Assembly (NCBI GenBank): GCA_019359415.1
Contig: JAHHHH010000062.1
Span: forward strand, 1 to 45,391
Source of the DNA: Iphinoe sp. HA4291-MV1
Lineage (GTDB): Bacteria > Cyanobacteriota > Cyanobacteriia > Cyanobacteriales > Nostocaceae
Direction: 5' to 3'
Length of the DNA stretch: 45,391 nt
Both the position numbers and the translations under genes were made by a program. How positions within the stretch are numbered: position 1 is the first letter of the stretch; every line of letters begins with the position of its first letter. Shown here piece after piece: positions 16,265-27,897 of the stretch. Under the pieces are notes generated by a model. It did no database searches, had not been told where the DNA came from, and was given only the letters and a program-made list of their open reading frames with translations.

Positions 16265-17790
16265 AAAACTTTGTGCAATCTGCATCTTGCCAGCCCCTAT
16301 CCAATGACTGGCTAATTTGTAATGATAGCCATTTCTTTGCTCAATTAACCGAACAACTCTATTTAGAATTAACGCAGTTTTCATACTATCGAGGCACACC
16401 ACTGAAAATTATCCTCGCTGAGCGCGAACCAGTGCGGTTTTTAGCAGGTTTTCTCGCCGCAAGTGCCGCTCGTTGTCCAGTTTTTCTTTGCAATCCCGAC
16501 TGGAAAAAACAAGAATTGCAACAGGTTTTTGATTTAGTCAAGCCAGATTTAATTTGGGGACTTGGGACTAGGAATTGGGGACAAGGGGCAAGGGGCAAGG
16601 GGCAAGGGGCAAGGGGCAATGGGCAATGGGAAGAACTTTCTTCTATCTCCCCATCTCCCCTGCTCCTCTGCTCCCCTGCTCCTCTGCTCCCCTGCTCCTC
16701 TGCTCCCTTATCCCCCTCATCCCCCTCATCTTTCTCACTTCCAACTCCTCACTCAGCATTTATCATGATTCCTACTGGTGGTTCATCGGGAAAGATAAAG
16801 TTTGCCATTCACACCTGGGAAACTTTAATGGCATCTGTGCTAGGATTTACAGGATATTTTTTACTTAATCATGTTAATTCTTTTTGTGTATTACCGCTCT
16901 ATCACGTTAGTGGTTTAATGCAATTTATGCGCTCTTTCACGACTGGTGGTAAGCTAGTTATTCTACCATTCAAAGAATTAGAACCTAATCAGATAGATAA
17001 TATTGAACCATCAAACTTTTTTATTTCTTTAGTACCCACACAGTTACAGCGTCTGCTGCAAAATTCAGAATTAACTAAATGGTTATCCCAATTTCAAACT
17101 GTTCTTTTAGGAGGTGCACCAGCATGGAATGAACTTCTTGAAAAAGCGAGATACTACAACATTCGCTTAGCTCCTACTTATGGCATGACAGAAACCGCCT
17201 CCCAAGTTGCTACCCTCAAACCAAATGAATTTCTTAATGGTAAAGATAACTGTACTCAAATTCTTCCCCATGCCTCTATAAAAATTTGCAATGAGCAAGG
17301 CGAGGAGTTGAATCAAAATAAAATAGGAAAAGTCACCATTTATTCTCAATCTCTAGCTCTGGGTTACTACCCGAAAACTTGGGAAAATCAGGATTATTTG
17401 CAAGTAGATGATTTGGGATTCTTAGATAACCAAGGTTATTTACATATCGTCGGACGTAACAGCGACAAAATTATTACAGGCGGTGAAAATGTCTATCCAA
17501 TAGAAATCGAATCAGCGATTAGAGCAACAGGAATGGTAGCAGATGTGTGTGTTATTGGCATACCAGATAAACTTTGGGGACAAGCAGTCACAGCAATTTA
17601 TATTCCCAAAGACTCGAATATCTCTGATATAGAAATCCGAAATCTACTAAAAGATAAACTTAGCAAATTTAAAATCCCCAAATATTGGATTCCTGTACAA
17701 ATCTTACCTCACAACTCCCAAGGCAAAATCAACCGCCAACAACTACAGCAAATAGCCACGAAATTTATATGTAGTGGAGATGTACAGTAA
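16249..17790 (+). CDS. menE: o-Succinylbenzoate--CoA ligase with an in-frame repeat insertion
   Basis: 513 residues from ATG at 16249, overlapping the end of menC by 16 nt. Adenylates o-succinylbenzoate and forms the CoA thioester. ANL-superfamily motifs: P-loop IMIPTGGSSGKIKFAIHT, LAPTYGMTETAS, the DLGFLD Asp, GRNSDKIITGGENVYP and the C-terminal Lys in NSQGKINRQQL. Residues about 103-169 (from [16 protein letters not shown] to SSFSLPTPHS) are a low-complexity insertion from repeat DNA, directly before the P-loop strand. The family has only a short linker there. Function is probably kept, since all motifs survive. Confidence 0.92.
   Translation: MEKTLENFVQSASCQPLSNDWLICNDSHFFAQLTEQLYLELTQFSYYRGTPLKIILAEREPVRFLAGFLAASAARCPVFLCNPDWKKQELQQVFDLVKPDLIWGLGTRNWGQGARGKGQGARGNGQWEELSSISPSPLLLCSPAPLLPCSSAPLSPSSPSSFSLPTPHSAFIMIPTGGSSGKIKFAIHTWETLMASVLGFTGYFLLNHVNSFCVLPLYHVSGLMQFMRSFTTGGKLVILPFKELEPNQIDNIEPSNFFISLVPTQLQRLLQNSELTKWLSQFQTVLLGGAPAWNELLEKARYYNIRLAPTYGMTETASQVATLKPNEFLNGKDNCTQILPHASIKICNEQGEELNQNKIGKVTIYSQSLALGYYPKTWENQDYLQVDDLGFLDNQGYLHIVGRNSDKIITGGENVYPIEIESAIRATGMVADVCVIGIPDKLWGQAVTAIYIPKDSNISDIEIRNLLKDKLSKFKIPKYWIPVQILPHNSQGKINRQQLQQIATKFICSGDVQ
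16577..16703 (-). repeat. 127-bp repeat, copy in menE (inverted)
   Basis: Five AAGGGGC heptamers, the core with AGAACTTTCTTCTATC, then three 16-nt TCCCCTGCTCCTCTGC units. Exact inverted copy of 15455-15581, 995 bp away. Similarity continues, imperfectly, past the 3' end. Confidence 0.9.
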
Positions 17791-18004
17791 CAACGATGGT
17801 AAGTGGCGATCGCAAATCTTTCGCAAAGCCGATGATTTGATCAAAACAGGCGTACAAGATACGATCAAAGGTTTTCTTTTGACAGTGCGTGAGTGTTATT
17901 TAACTCAGATTGAGAGCGCCAAAGACTCCGATTTTGTGCCACAGAGGTTAGATAAACTCACAGGTGTTCTCAATCATGTAAACCCATTTAGGTCGTTAGT
18001 ATAA
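17780..18004 (+). CDS. Small conserved-looking hypothetical protein
   Basis: 74 residues from ATG at 17780 (GTG at 17774 also in frame). It overlaps the end of menE by 11 nt, so it is likely the last gene of the men operon. Sequence is soluble and helical (WRSQIFRKADDLIKTGVQDTIKGFLLTVRECYLTQIESAKDSD); no motif recognised. Confidence 0.55.
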   Translation: MYSNNDGKWRSQIFRKADDLIKTGVQDTIKGFLLTVRECYLTQIESAKDSDFVPQRLDKLTGVLNHVNPFRSLV

Positions 18005-18117
18005 TTAATTACATTATTGAGTTGCTTGTAGTGACTCTTGAGTAATTGATACATCACAGTTTTACTAAAAAAAACTCAGTTCTATTTTTAAGATTACAGC
18101 TATTTTTAGGTAAATAG

Positions 18118-20193
<2,076 letters not shown>

Positions 20194-20532
20194 TAAACCG
20201 CATCAGGCAAGAGAGAACATAGAAGATGAACGTTGGTAAACGCTCTTTGTGTGTGCGAGCAATCGCTATGGTAACAATGTTTATATAACTGAGTCAGCTC
20301 TACAGGAGCAGCAAGTAGCTGGTGCTTTTGATCAATGTCGGCGAAAAGAAAAAATAATTTTTGATTTTTAATTGATAATTTTGGATTTTAAGCAGCGAGG
20401 GTCATGTTATCTCTGCGCTCTAAGTCGTATAAGAAAAATTTAACTTATATACAGTAGAAATGTCAGCATTTTATCTGAAACAAAGATGTTTATTCATATA
20501 TGAATTAAAAAGCACTTTTTAACAAAAAACTG
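20194..20532. other. Gap after ligA
   Basis: No gene seen. The part at about 20370-20402 resembles 8118-8150 (ATTGATAATTTTG ... AGCAGCGAG), another degenerate dispersed repeat. Confidence 0.5.
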
Positions 20533-21051
20533 ATGCAAATGAAAAATTTAGCTTACGGCATAGTGCTATCTTCTTGCTGGCTAACATCATGGGTTGTATC
20601 TTCTTTAGCTGTCAATGACATTGTATCTTCCAATTCAGTTAATGCGAAAACGATTACTGTTAAGAAAGCTGAGTTTGGGGTTGTAAGAGACACTAGTAGC
20701 GGTGAAGAGACTCTTATCCCTACAAATAAAGTGCCATTCAAAGAGGGGAACAGGTACGGATGGCGCATTCAGCTTAACGATCACCAAAATGAAGTGACAT
20801 GGAAAGAAGTCCTTCGATTACCGAAACTTCCAGAAACTTGGAGCACAAGAAGTGGTGAAAATTTCTTAATCTCAGCTGATGGCATGGAAGCAGTGACCAA
20901 GCGCACACAGTCGGCAAAAAAAGGAGTTATTAAGAACTTTTGGACTATTGCTTCTGGCGACCCGACTGGTAAACATACGATCGCAGTATACATTGATGAC
21001 CGTCGCATTGGTTTTTTCGAGTTTGAGGTTATTTCCCTGCAGAAAAAGTAA
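20533..21051 (+). CDS. Secreted hypothetical protein
   Basis: 172 residues (a second ATG two codons in also fits). An N-terminal hydrophobic segment, MKNLAYGIVLSSCWLTSWVVSSLAV, looks like a signal peptide with cleavage near residue 38 (VNA-KT). The mature part is beta-rich with an Ig-like feel (GNRYGWRIQLNDHQNEVTWKEVL...GKHTIAVYIDDRRIGFFEFEVI). No family recognised; probably periplasmic. Lies alone upstream of nblA. Confidence 0.75.
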   Translation: MQMKNLAYGIVLSSCWLTSWVVSSLAVNDIVSSNSVNAKTITVKKAEFGVVRDTSSGEETLIPTNKVPFKEGNRYGWRIQLNDHQNEVTWKEVLRLPKLPETWSTRSGENFLISADGMEAVTKRTQSAKKGVIKNFWTIASGDPTGKHTIAVYIDDRRIGFFEFEVISLQKK

Positions 21052-21054
21052 CAG

Positions 21055-21276
21055 TTAAGCGGTTCTCATTCGGATGAAGTACAGGTTCATCTCTTGTCCA
21101 TCTGCATACAGGCTGCGGTTCCTTAACTCTTTGATGTATTGCACCCAATTGAAAACCGCTATATCTGTCATTTTGCCTACGCCCCTCCGTAGGTATCTGT
21201 TCGTCCCACGGATAGGTGCCTCTGGGCTTTCATTGCTGTAAATTAGAATGGAATGTAAAAAGTAGACGATTTGTCA
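21055..21276 (-). other. Open frame in the gap before nblA, possibly a gene remnant
   Basis: The minus strand is open for about 73 codons to TAA at 21057-21055, with ATG only at 21171 (38 codons, MTDIAVFNWVQYIKEL...). Composition is protein-like, with varied residues and no repeats, but no family is recognised and no Shine-Dalgarno is seen. It overlaps neither neighbour. It may be the 3' stump of a lost gene. Confidence 0.3.
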
Positions 21277-21427
21277 ATATTTTGTTATCTTAATTAACAA
21301 GAGTACAATATTCTAAATATTTAAAGGAACTCAATGCCAAAAGTGTCATTCAACACAATGGCAATTCAAGCTTGAATTTTATTGGCTCTTTCACACGTCA
21401 TGAAACTCATTCGATTTGAGGCACATT

Positions 21428-21601
21428 ATGATGCAAATTCCTTTAGAACTTAGCTTGGAGCAAGAGTTTAGCCTGAAAACATATGAGCAACAAGTCAAAG
21501 GGTTGAATCAGGATCAGGCTCAGGGACTCCTGTTGGAAGTCCTGCGGCAGTTAATGATCAAAGAGAATGTGATTAAACACCTGATTGCCCAGATAGAGTA
21601 A
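21428..21601 (+). CDS. nblA: NblA-type phycobilisome degradation adaptor
   Basis: 57 residues from ATG at 21428, with GAGG 6 nt upstream. The family pattern is clear: LELSLEQEFSLKTYEQQVKGLNQDQAQGLLLEVLRQLMIKENVIKHLI, compared with the usual 'ELSLEQEFS...QV..LS.EQAQ..L...Y.QM...E..'. NblA dimers bind phycobiliproteins and a Clp chaperone partner to start phycobilisome breakdown during starvation. It lies 273 bp upstream of cpeB on the same strand, separated by a terminator-like hairpin. In Tolypothrix an nblA gene is also reported near cpe genes (from memory). Confidence 0.85.
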   Translation: MMQIPLELSLEQEFSLKTYEQQVKGLNQDQAQGLLLEVLRQLMIKENVIKHLIAQIE

Positions 21602-21721
21602 GTCAACCCCCTCCAGTAGAATTCATAAGGTACGGCATTAGTCCCATTGCCCATTGCCCATTCCTTCACCAACAGATTTTGACCACACCCGTTTTGATCT
21701 GCCAGAACTCCCCAGATTTAG

Positions 21722-21757
21722 AGCCACCAGCCTTGAAAAGTTTGCTGGTGGCTTTAA
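21722..21757 (+). terminator. Terminator between nblA and cpeB
   Basis: Perfect 10-bp arms AGCCACCAGC (21722-21731) and GCTGGTGGCT (21744-21753) with a 12-nt loop, then TTTAAAAT. The short T-run makes it a moderate terminator; it separates the nblA transcript from the cpeBA promoter region. Confidence 0.65.
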
Positions 21758-21826
21758 AATGTTACAGATTGTTGCTTTATTTCTCATAACTGAGACGGTT
21801 GTATACCTCTTCTTCTATCTTCATAA

Positions 21827-22432
<606 letters not shown>

Positions 22433-22465
22433 GCAATAGCCAAAGCAATTAACGACCTGAATTGA

Positions 22466-22999
<534 letters not shown>

Positions 23000-23045
23000 G
23001 TGGGTTCATCATCTCTAATTGCTGATAGGACTTAGGTTCATCAGT

Positions 23046-23120
23046 CCTGGGGATTCTTAATCTAGTGCTTTGCCGATAGGGGTTAAGTATTGGTTTGAGA
23101 ATCCCCAGGTTCATCTTTTT
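23046..23120 (+). terminator. Terminator/attenuator between cpeBA and cpeYZ
   Basis: CCTGGGGATTCT (23046-23057) and AGAATCCCCAGG (23098-23109) are perfect 12-bp arms (longer with flanking GTTCATC-type bases), followed by CTTTTT. The 40-nt loop is long. It would end most cpeBA transcripts and let a minority read into cpeY. A block of heptamers (CAGTTATC and CTGTTCA types) fills 23124-23208. Confidence 0.6.
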
Positions 23121-23209
23121 AATCAGTTATCAGTCATCAGTTATCAGTGAACAAACTAACTGATAATTAATAACTGGTAACTGATAACTGTTCACTGTTC
23201 ACTGAACTT

Positions 23210-24484
23210 ATGGATAAGCGCTTTTCCAACCTTTTTGGATTAACCGAAGAAGAGGCTATTGCATTGTTGGATACGCCTCTAGACCAGTTGGCGGAGGATG
23301 ACTCTCGCTACGTAGCTGCCTCCGAGTTGGTAAACTTCGCAACAGAGCGCTCTATCAACGCGCTGATCCGAGCAGTGCAAAACACTGATCCTTCCCTAGA
23401 TAACCGTATCGTGCGACGGAAGTCAGTTGAGTCGCTGGGGAAGTTGCAGGCGAAGCAAGCCTTGCCCATCATCCGTACCTGCTTGGCGGATGAAGACTGC
23501 TATACTGTGGAAAATGCGGTATGGGCGATCGGTGAAATTGGCACCCAAGACTCAGATATCCTAGAAGAAATTGCTCAATTGCTGGAAAAGCCAGGACAAA
23601 CTTACCGGGTGATTATTCATACCCTGGCAAAGTTAGATTATCAGCCTGCGCTGGAGCGCATCCGCAAATTTGTAGATGCTAGTGACAAACCTACAGCAAG
23701 TGCAGCTATCTCTGCCGTTTGTCGCTTCACTGGGGACTATGCCTCCATTGATCAGGTGGTTGCCTTGCTCCAACACCCGAATGTGTATGCGCGTCGGTTG
23801 TCCATCCAAGATTTGATCGATGCTCGGTATTACGATGCCATTCCGACTATTGCTCAGTGTCCGGTATCGATTGTCTTTCGCCTGCGCGGGATTCGCCTAT
23901 TGGCAGAAGCTGGCATTCCAGCAGGAGCGATCGCCTTTAGCGATATTCAACCGTCACTAGAGCAGGTCATTTTTGATCATCCAAAAGATTTGATGTTGGT
24001 ACATGCCTACGACCAGACTCCAACACTGGAATTTCTGATTAGAGAACTGTATGACACCGATTTTGGGCGTTGTTATCTAGCAGTGCAGACTATATTAGAA
24101 GCATATCCTGAGAATGCTGGTGAAGCCCTCATGGCAACCTATGCCGCCCAGGCTCACAATGACTACGGGGCGCACTACCATGTGATAAAACTCTTGGGTT
24201 GGCTGAATTATGCTCCGGGCTACGATTTGCTCCTTGAAGCTTTGCACAATCGCGAACCCCAGTTTCAAAAATCCCGCGCGGCGGCGGCGATCGCTCTGGG
24301 CGAATTTGGTGATACCAGTGCTATTCCTGCTCTGAAAGGCGTTCTGGAGACAAAAATCTGGGATTTGAAGTACGCTGCATTAATGGCTTTGGATAAACTC
24401 AGCGATACCAGTGGTCGAGAGATTGCGGCAAATGACCAAAACTGGTTGATTCAAGCCAAGGCAACTCACACCGCTACATCCTGA
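23210..24484 (+). CDS. cpeY: Phycoerythrobilin lyase CpeY
   Basis: 424 residues, an E/F-type bilin lyase built of HEAT/PBS-lyase repeats (e.g. VENAVWAIGEIGTQDSDILEEIAQLL, SRAAAAIALGEFGDTSAIPAL). The N-terminus MDKRFSNLFGLTEEEAIALLDTPL is typical. In Fremyella CpeY attaches PEB to alpha Cys82. It lies 211 bp after cpeA behind a terminator. There is no Shine-Dalgarno; heptamer repeats run right up to the start codon. Confidence 0.95.
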   Translation: MDKRFSNLFGLTEEEAIALLDTPLDQLAEDDSRYVAASELVNFATERSINALIRAVQNTDPSLDNRIVRRKSVESLGKLQAKQALPIIRTCLADEDCYTVENAVWAIGEIGTQDSDILEEIAQLLEKPGQTYRVIIHTLAKLDYQPALERIRKFVDASDKPTASAAISAVCRFTGDYASIDQVVALLQHPNVYARRLSIQDLIDARYYDAIPTIAQCPVSIVFRLRGIRLLAEAGIPAGAIAFSDIQPSLEQVIFDHPKDLMLVHAYDQTPTLEFLIRELYDTDFGRCYLAVQTILEAYPENAGEALMATYAAQAHNDYGAHYHVIKLLGWLNYAPGYDLLLEALHNREPQFQKSRAAAAIALGEFGDTSAIPALKGVLETKIWDLKYAALMALDKLSDTSGREIAANDQNWLIQAKATHTATS

Positions 24485-24729
24485 TAAGCTAAAGTAGCTT
24501 CCATCATTAAACATCTGACTCCTCATTGATTTCAGATCTTCCCCTTGCTTGGTAAATTGTTGCTCTCAATTCTGCTAGAGAATCATCATCTGCTAAGATA
24601 CCTGCTTGTTGAAGGAGAATAGCTCGACCGCTTTGAGAACGTAGCCAGTCACAGTGATTAATTCTGTATCTTCTGAGGTTCGTTTTTATATATTGTTGTA
24701 TAAGTCCCAATCTTAAACCCAAAATTTCG

Positions 24730-25347
24730 ATGACATTAGATTCGCTATTTGAACAACTGAAACACCCCAACCCCCACCTGCGAGAACGGGCGATGATCGA
24801 GTTGGCTGAAAATCGTGATGAAAATACGATTCCTCGTCTAATGAGTGTTCTCAATGATGAAGATGTCATCTTTCGTCGAGCAGCAGTCAAGGCTTTAGGT
24901 TTCATTGGTGTAGATAGCGTACCATCTTTAGTAGAGTCATTGCTCAACAGCAACAATGTAACTGTTCGGGGTAGCTGTGCGAAAGCGCTGGCACAAATTG
25001 CAGTCAATTATCCAGACGTTCCCTTTCCAACCGAAGGCTTGCAGGGATTGCAAACTGCCATCAATGATCCCAATCCAGTGGTTCATATTGCAGCTGTGAT
25101 GGCATTAGGTGAGGTTGGTTCTCCTGCCTTTGATATTTTGGCTGAGGCGCTGAAAACGACAGATAATGTAGCGGTGGCGGTGTCAGTAGTCAACGCACTC
25201 GCTTCATTGGGGGATGAACGAGCTGTGAAAATCCTCACAGCACTAACTAATGATCAATCTGTCGATTCCTACGTGCGGGAGTCAGCGGTGAGTGCGTTAT
25301 CCCGCTTAGAACAGGTGACCAATTTGAATGCTAGGCGATCGCGTTAA
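24730..25347 (+). CDS. cpeZ: CpeZ, chaperone-like partner of the CpeY lyase
   Basis: 205 residues, HEAT-repeat protein (FEQLKHPNPHLRERAMIELAENRDENTIPRLMSVL, VIFRRAAVKALGFIGVDSVPSLVESL). CpeZ helps CpeY and stabilises phycoerythrin beta. It follows cpeY after 245 bp, wider than in a tight operon; that gap shows nothing recognisable. No Shine-Dalgarno before ATG. Confidence 0.92.
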   Translation: MTLDSLFEQLKHPNPHLRERAMIELAENRDENTIPRLMSVLNDEDVIFRRAAVKALGFIGVDSVPSLVESLLNSNNVTVRGSCAKALAQIAVNYPDVPFPTEGLQGLQTAINDPNPVVHIAAVMALGEVGSPAFDILAEALKTTDNVAVAVSVVNALASLGDERAVKILTALTNDQSVDSYVRESAVSALSRLEQVTNLNARRSR

Positions 25348-25397
25348 GAGACTACTCCCATAACAAACCTTACAAATTTAAGATTAACTTTTTAAAT

Positions 25398-26390
25398 CTA
25401 CCCCAAGAAATAAGTTCCCAACTCTTTGATTCGCTCCACCCAAGCCTTAACCTCATCAACCACCTGGTACTTCCATTCAAGTTGAAGTACTTCTCGGGTA
25501 TGAGAATCATCAAATACCACATTATCTTTATTCTCAAACACAGGTGCCTGGAATTTCACTTCAGCAGCCTCTGCAAAGAAAGTTGCCATTTGGCTAATAC
25601 TCAAATTTTCAGGCGCTGCAAGATAGTGTCCTCCTTTCTCGCCTCTTTGCGCTACAGCGATGTAGCACTCCGCCAAATCTTCAACGTGAACCCATGCTGT
25701 CATAAAGTCTGGCGGAAATGCTTCATAGCCCCAGTGTGGTTTGCCCGTGATGAACTGCTGAATCGCAAAATCCCAGAAACTGCCACGGGTTAGTGATGGA
25801 CCGTATACTGATGAAGGATACACAATGGAGGCGTTGCCTCCTTTGCTGATATATTCCTCTGTGAGTGCATCCTTCATCAAATTTACACCTGATAATGACT
25901 CCCCCCATGCTAAATATTCGGGCTTCGCGAAACCTTTCGGTGGAGGTGTTTCTGTTATTCGTCCTCCATCAGCAGTTATCAGAGAAAAATTCCCACTCGT
26001 TGTGATGACATGAATATCTGGTGAGACAGCGCTTGCGCTACGTAAAGCTGCTTCCAACGCGATGCGATCTTTCTCGAATTGAGCTTCTTTGGTTGATTCC
26101 AAAGGCTTATTCCATACCAGATTAATTATCGTTTTAACATCATACTTGCGAATTGCCGCTTCAACATCCTCTGCGGAAAATTGTACTTCTTTGGGGCGGA
26201 TTATTTCCTTACAGAAGGGCTTGATAGCCTCAGTGTTACTACTCGGGTGCACAAGTGCCAACACTTTGAAATCTTGTGTTTGGGCAAATCGCCGGCACAA
26301 TACTCCACCAATATAGCCGGTTGCGCCTAGCAGTAAAATATTTTTAACTGAACGGTTTTTCTCGTCTGGAACGTCCTTCTCTTTTGACAT
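25398..26390 (-). CDS. NAD-dependent epimerase/dehydratase family protein (extended SDR)
   Basis: 330 residues. Rossmann motif GATGYIGG at about residues 22-29; YPSSVYGPSLTRG matches the substrate-side loop of nucleoside-diphosphate-sugar epimerases. The usual YxxxK dyad is not obvious: the matching region reads AWGESLSGVNLMKDAL, so it may be an atypical SDR or a binding protein. Substrate unknown. Convergent with cpeZ. Confidence 0.85.
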   Translation of the reverse strand: MSKEKDVPDEKNRSVKNILLLGATGYIGGVLCRRFAQTQDFKVLALVHPSSNTEAIKPFCKEIIRPKEVQFSAEDVEAAIRKYDVKTIINLVWNKPLESTKEAQFEKDRIALEAALRSASAVSPDIHVITTSGNFSLITADGGRITETPPPKGFAKPEYLAWGESLSGVNLMKDALTEEYISKGGNASIVYPSSVYGPSLTRGSFWDFAIQQFITGKPHWGYEAFPPDFMTAWVHVEDLAECYIAVAQRGEKGGHYLAAPENLSISQMATFFAEAAEVKFQAPVFENKDNVVFDDSHTREVLQLEWKYQVVDEVKAWVERIKELGTYFLG

Positions 26391-26670
26391 CTGCTTTAAA
26401 TTTCATCAAAACTTCTTTCAATAAGTATAGAAGCTCATGTAATTCATTGAATGCTTGTTCTATCTCGACAGATTAGTCGAGAACTAGCACGATATCATCT
26501 CCAACATTCAAAATAAGTCATAAAGTTAAGCTCAGCAGCACAGTCATCTAAGAATGCTGGGTTTATCTCCTTCAATAACTTCTCTCGACATCTCAGAGAA
26601 AACAAGTAGTGATAAAAATCGAAGTTATTTATTGTAGTTCAGGGTGCAAAATATGGTGATATATGATCCT

Positions 26671-27897
26671 TCATGTTTGAGACTTCACTTTGACAGGAAG
26701 GTGCGACATAAAAGGTCGCTCAAAGAATCGGTAGAATATGTAAGCAAGCAATATCGACAATGGAACACCAATGATAAACCATTTGGCAGCAAATATCGAA
26801 GGAGACAACTGTTGGCTCAGTAGGAATTGATATACGAGCCATACTATAGGAGCATGGATAATATAAAGGCTGTAGGAGAATATGCCCAGTGCAACGATCC
26901 TAGGTGATTCTAAAAGCCGCACAATAGGGGGAAGTGGCTTACCGTTCATTAAGAAATTGGTGCAGTAAATAAGAAAACAAGCAGTTCCAAGGGCTACAAA
27001 ATAATGGACAATCCATATCGGCATTGCTTGTATCAAATTAAATCGCATCCACTCTGTCAAGAAAGCAAAGCAAGCAAAGAAAGCGGCAAGTTTATCCCAA
27101 GGTAATGATTTTTTTATCCGCATCAAAGATGGTTTTTGTGAAAAATTAATTTCTGCTGCTGCCATTCCCAAAGCAAAAAGACCTAAAAACCAAGGGTGGA
27201 CATAAGAGGAGAGTTCACCCATTAGATAGTCAAGTATAATTCCGATAGCAAAGGCGATTGTTACTGTAGATAATAAGCCTAAACGTCTCCATATTGGTAT
27301 TAATAAGATGGCAAACACAAAATAGATTTGCCATTCTACAGCAATAGTCCATGTTGGGCCATTAATTTTATTGATATATGAGGTGCCAAAATTTTGAATC
27401 AATAGGAGATAAACAAGTACATCGTGTAAAGAGAACTTAGGAGAGAATAAACCTTTCAAAGTGTGAAATCCTTCATCATTGAAGCTTAAAACAGCAGTTT
27501 GCTCTATCCAAAGTATAAATACACCTATTAATGTGCACAGAAGCAGAGCAGCATAATACGGTGGTATTATCCGTCGAATTCGTCGCTTAAAGAAACCTAA
27601 TAAGCCTCCGGAAAAATATTTTTGATTGGAACGAACTACTGGAAGCATTAAACAGTAGCCAGAAAGAACAATAAAAATAACAACGGCAAAAATTCCATAT
27701 CTGAGGAACTTTGCTATAGGTAACCAGAGCAAGGCAGGTTGTAAAGCTTCTACAAGATTGGGTTCCCAACAATGAACTAAAACCACATATAGAGCTGCTA
27801 AACCACGTATGCCATCTAAGTAAGCCAGACGGAGCCGCTGGTTACTGGTTTTTTCAGAATAAGTACTTGAAGATTTTTGAATTTGATTTTGATGCAT
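26671..27897 (-). CDS. Membrane acyltransferase (acyltransferase-3 family)
   Basis: 408 residues with about ten membrane segments. The N-terminal motif YLDGIRGLAALYVVLVHC carries the catalytic His region; FFKRRIRRIIPPYYAALLL and GPTWTIAVEWQIYFVFAI are further hallmarks. These enzymes move acyl groups onto sugars of exopolysaccharide, lipopolysaccharide or secondary metabolites. No biosynthetic cluster is next to it. Confidence 0.9.
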   Translation of the reverse strand: MHQNQIQKSSSTYSEKTSNQRLRLAYLDGIRGLAALYVVLVHCWEPNLVEALQPALLWLPIAKFLRYGIFAVVIFIVLSGYCLMLPVVRSNQKYFSGGLLGFFKRRIRRIIPPYYAALLLCTLIGVFILWIEQTAVLSFNDEGFHTLKGLFSPKFSLHDVLVYLLLIQNFGTSYINKINGPTWTIAVEWQIYFVFAILLIPIWRRLGLLSTVTIAFAIGIILDYLMGELSSYVHPWFLGLFALGMAAAEINFSQKPSLMRIKKSLPWDKLAAFFACFAFLTEWMRFNLIQAMPIWIVHYFVALGTACFLIYCTNFLMNGKPLPPIVRLLESPRIVALGIFSYSLYIIHAPIVWLVYQFLLSQQLSPSIFAAKWFIIGVPLSILLAYIFYRFFERPFMSHLPVKVKSQT

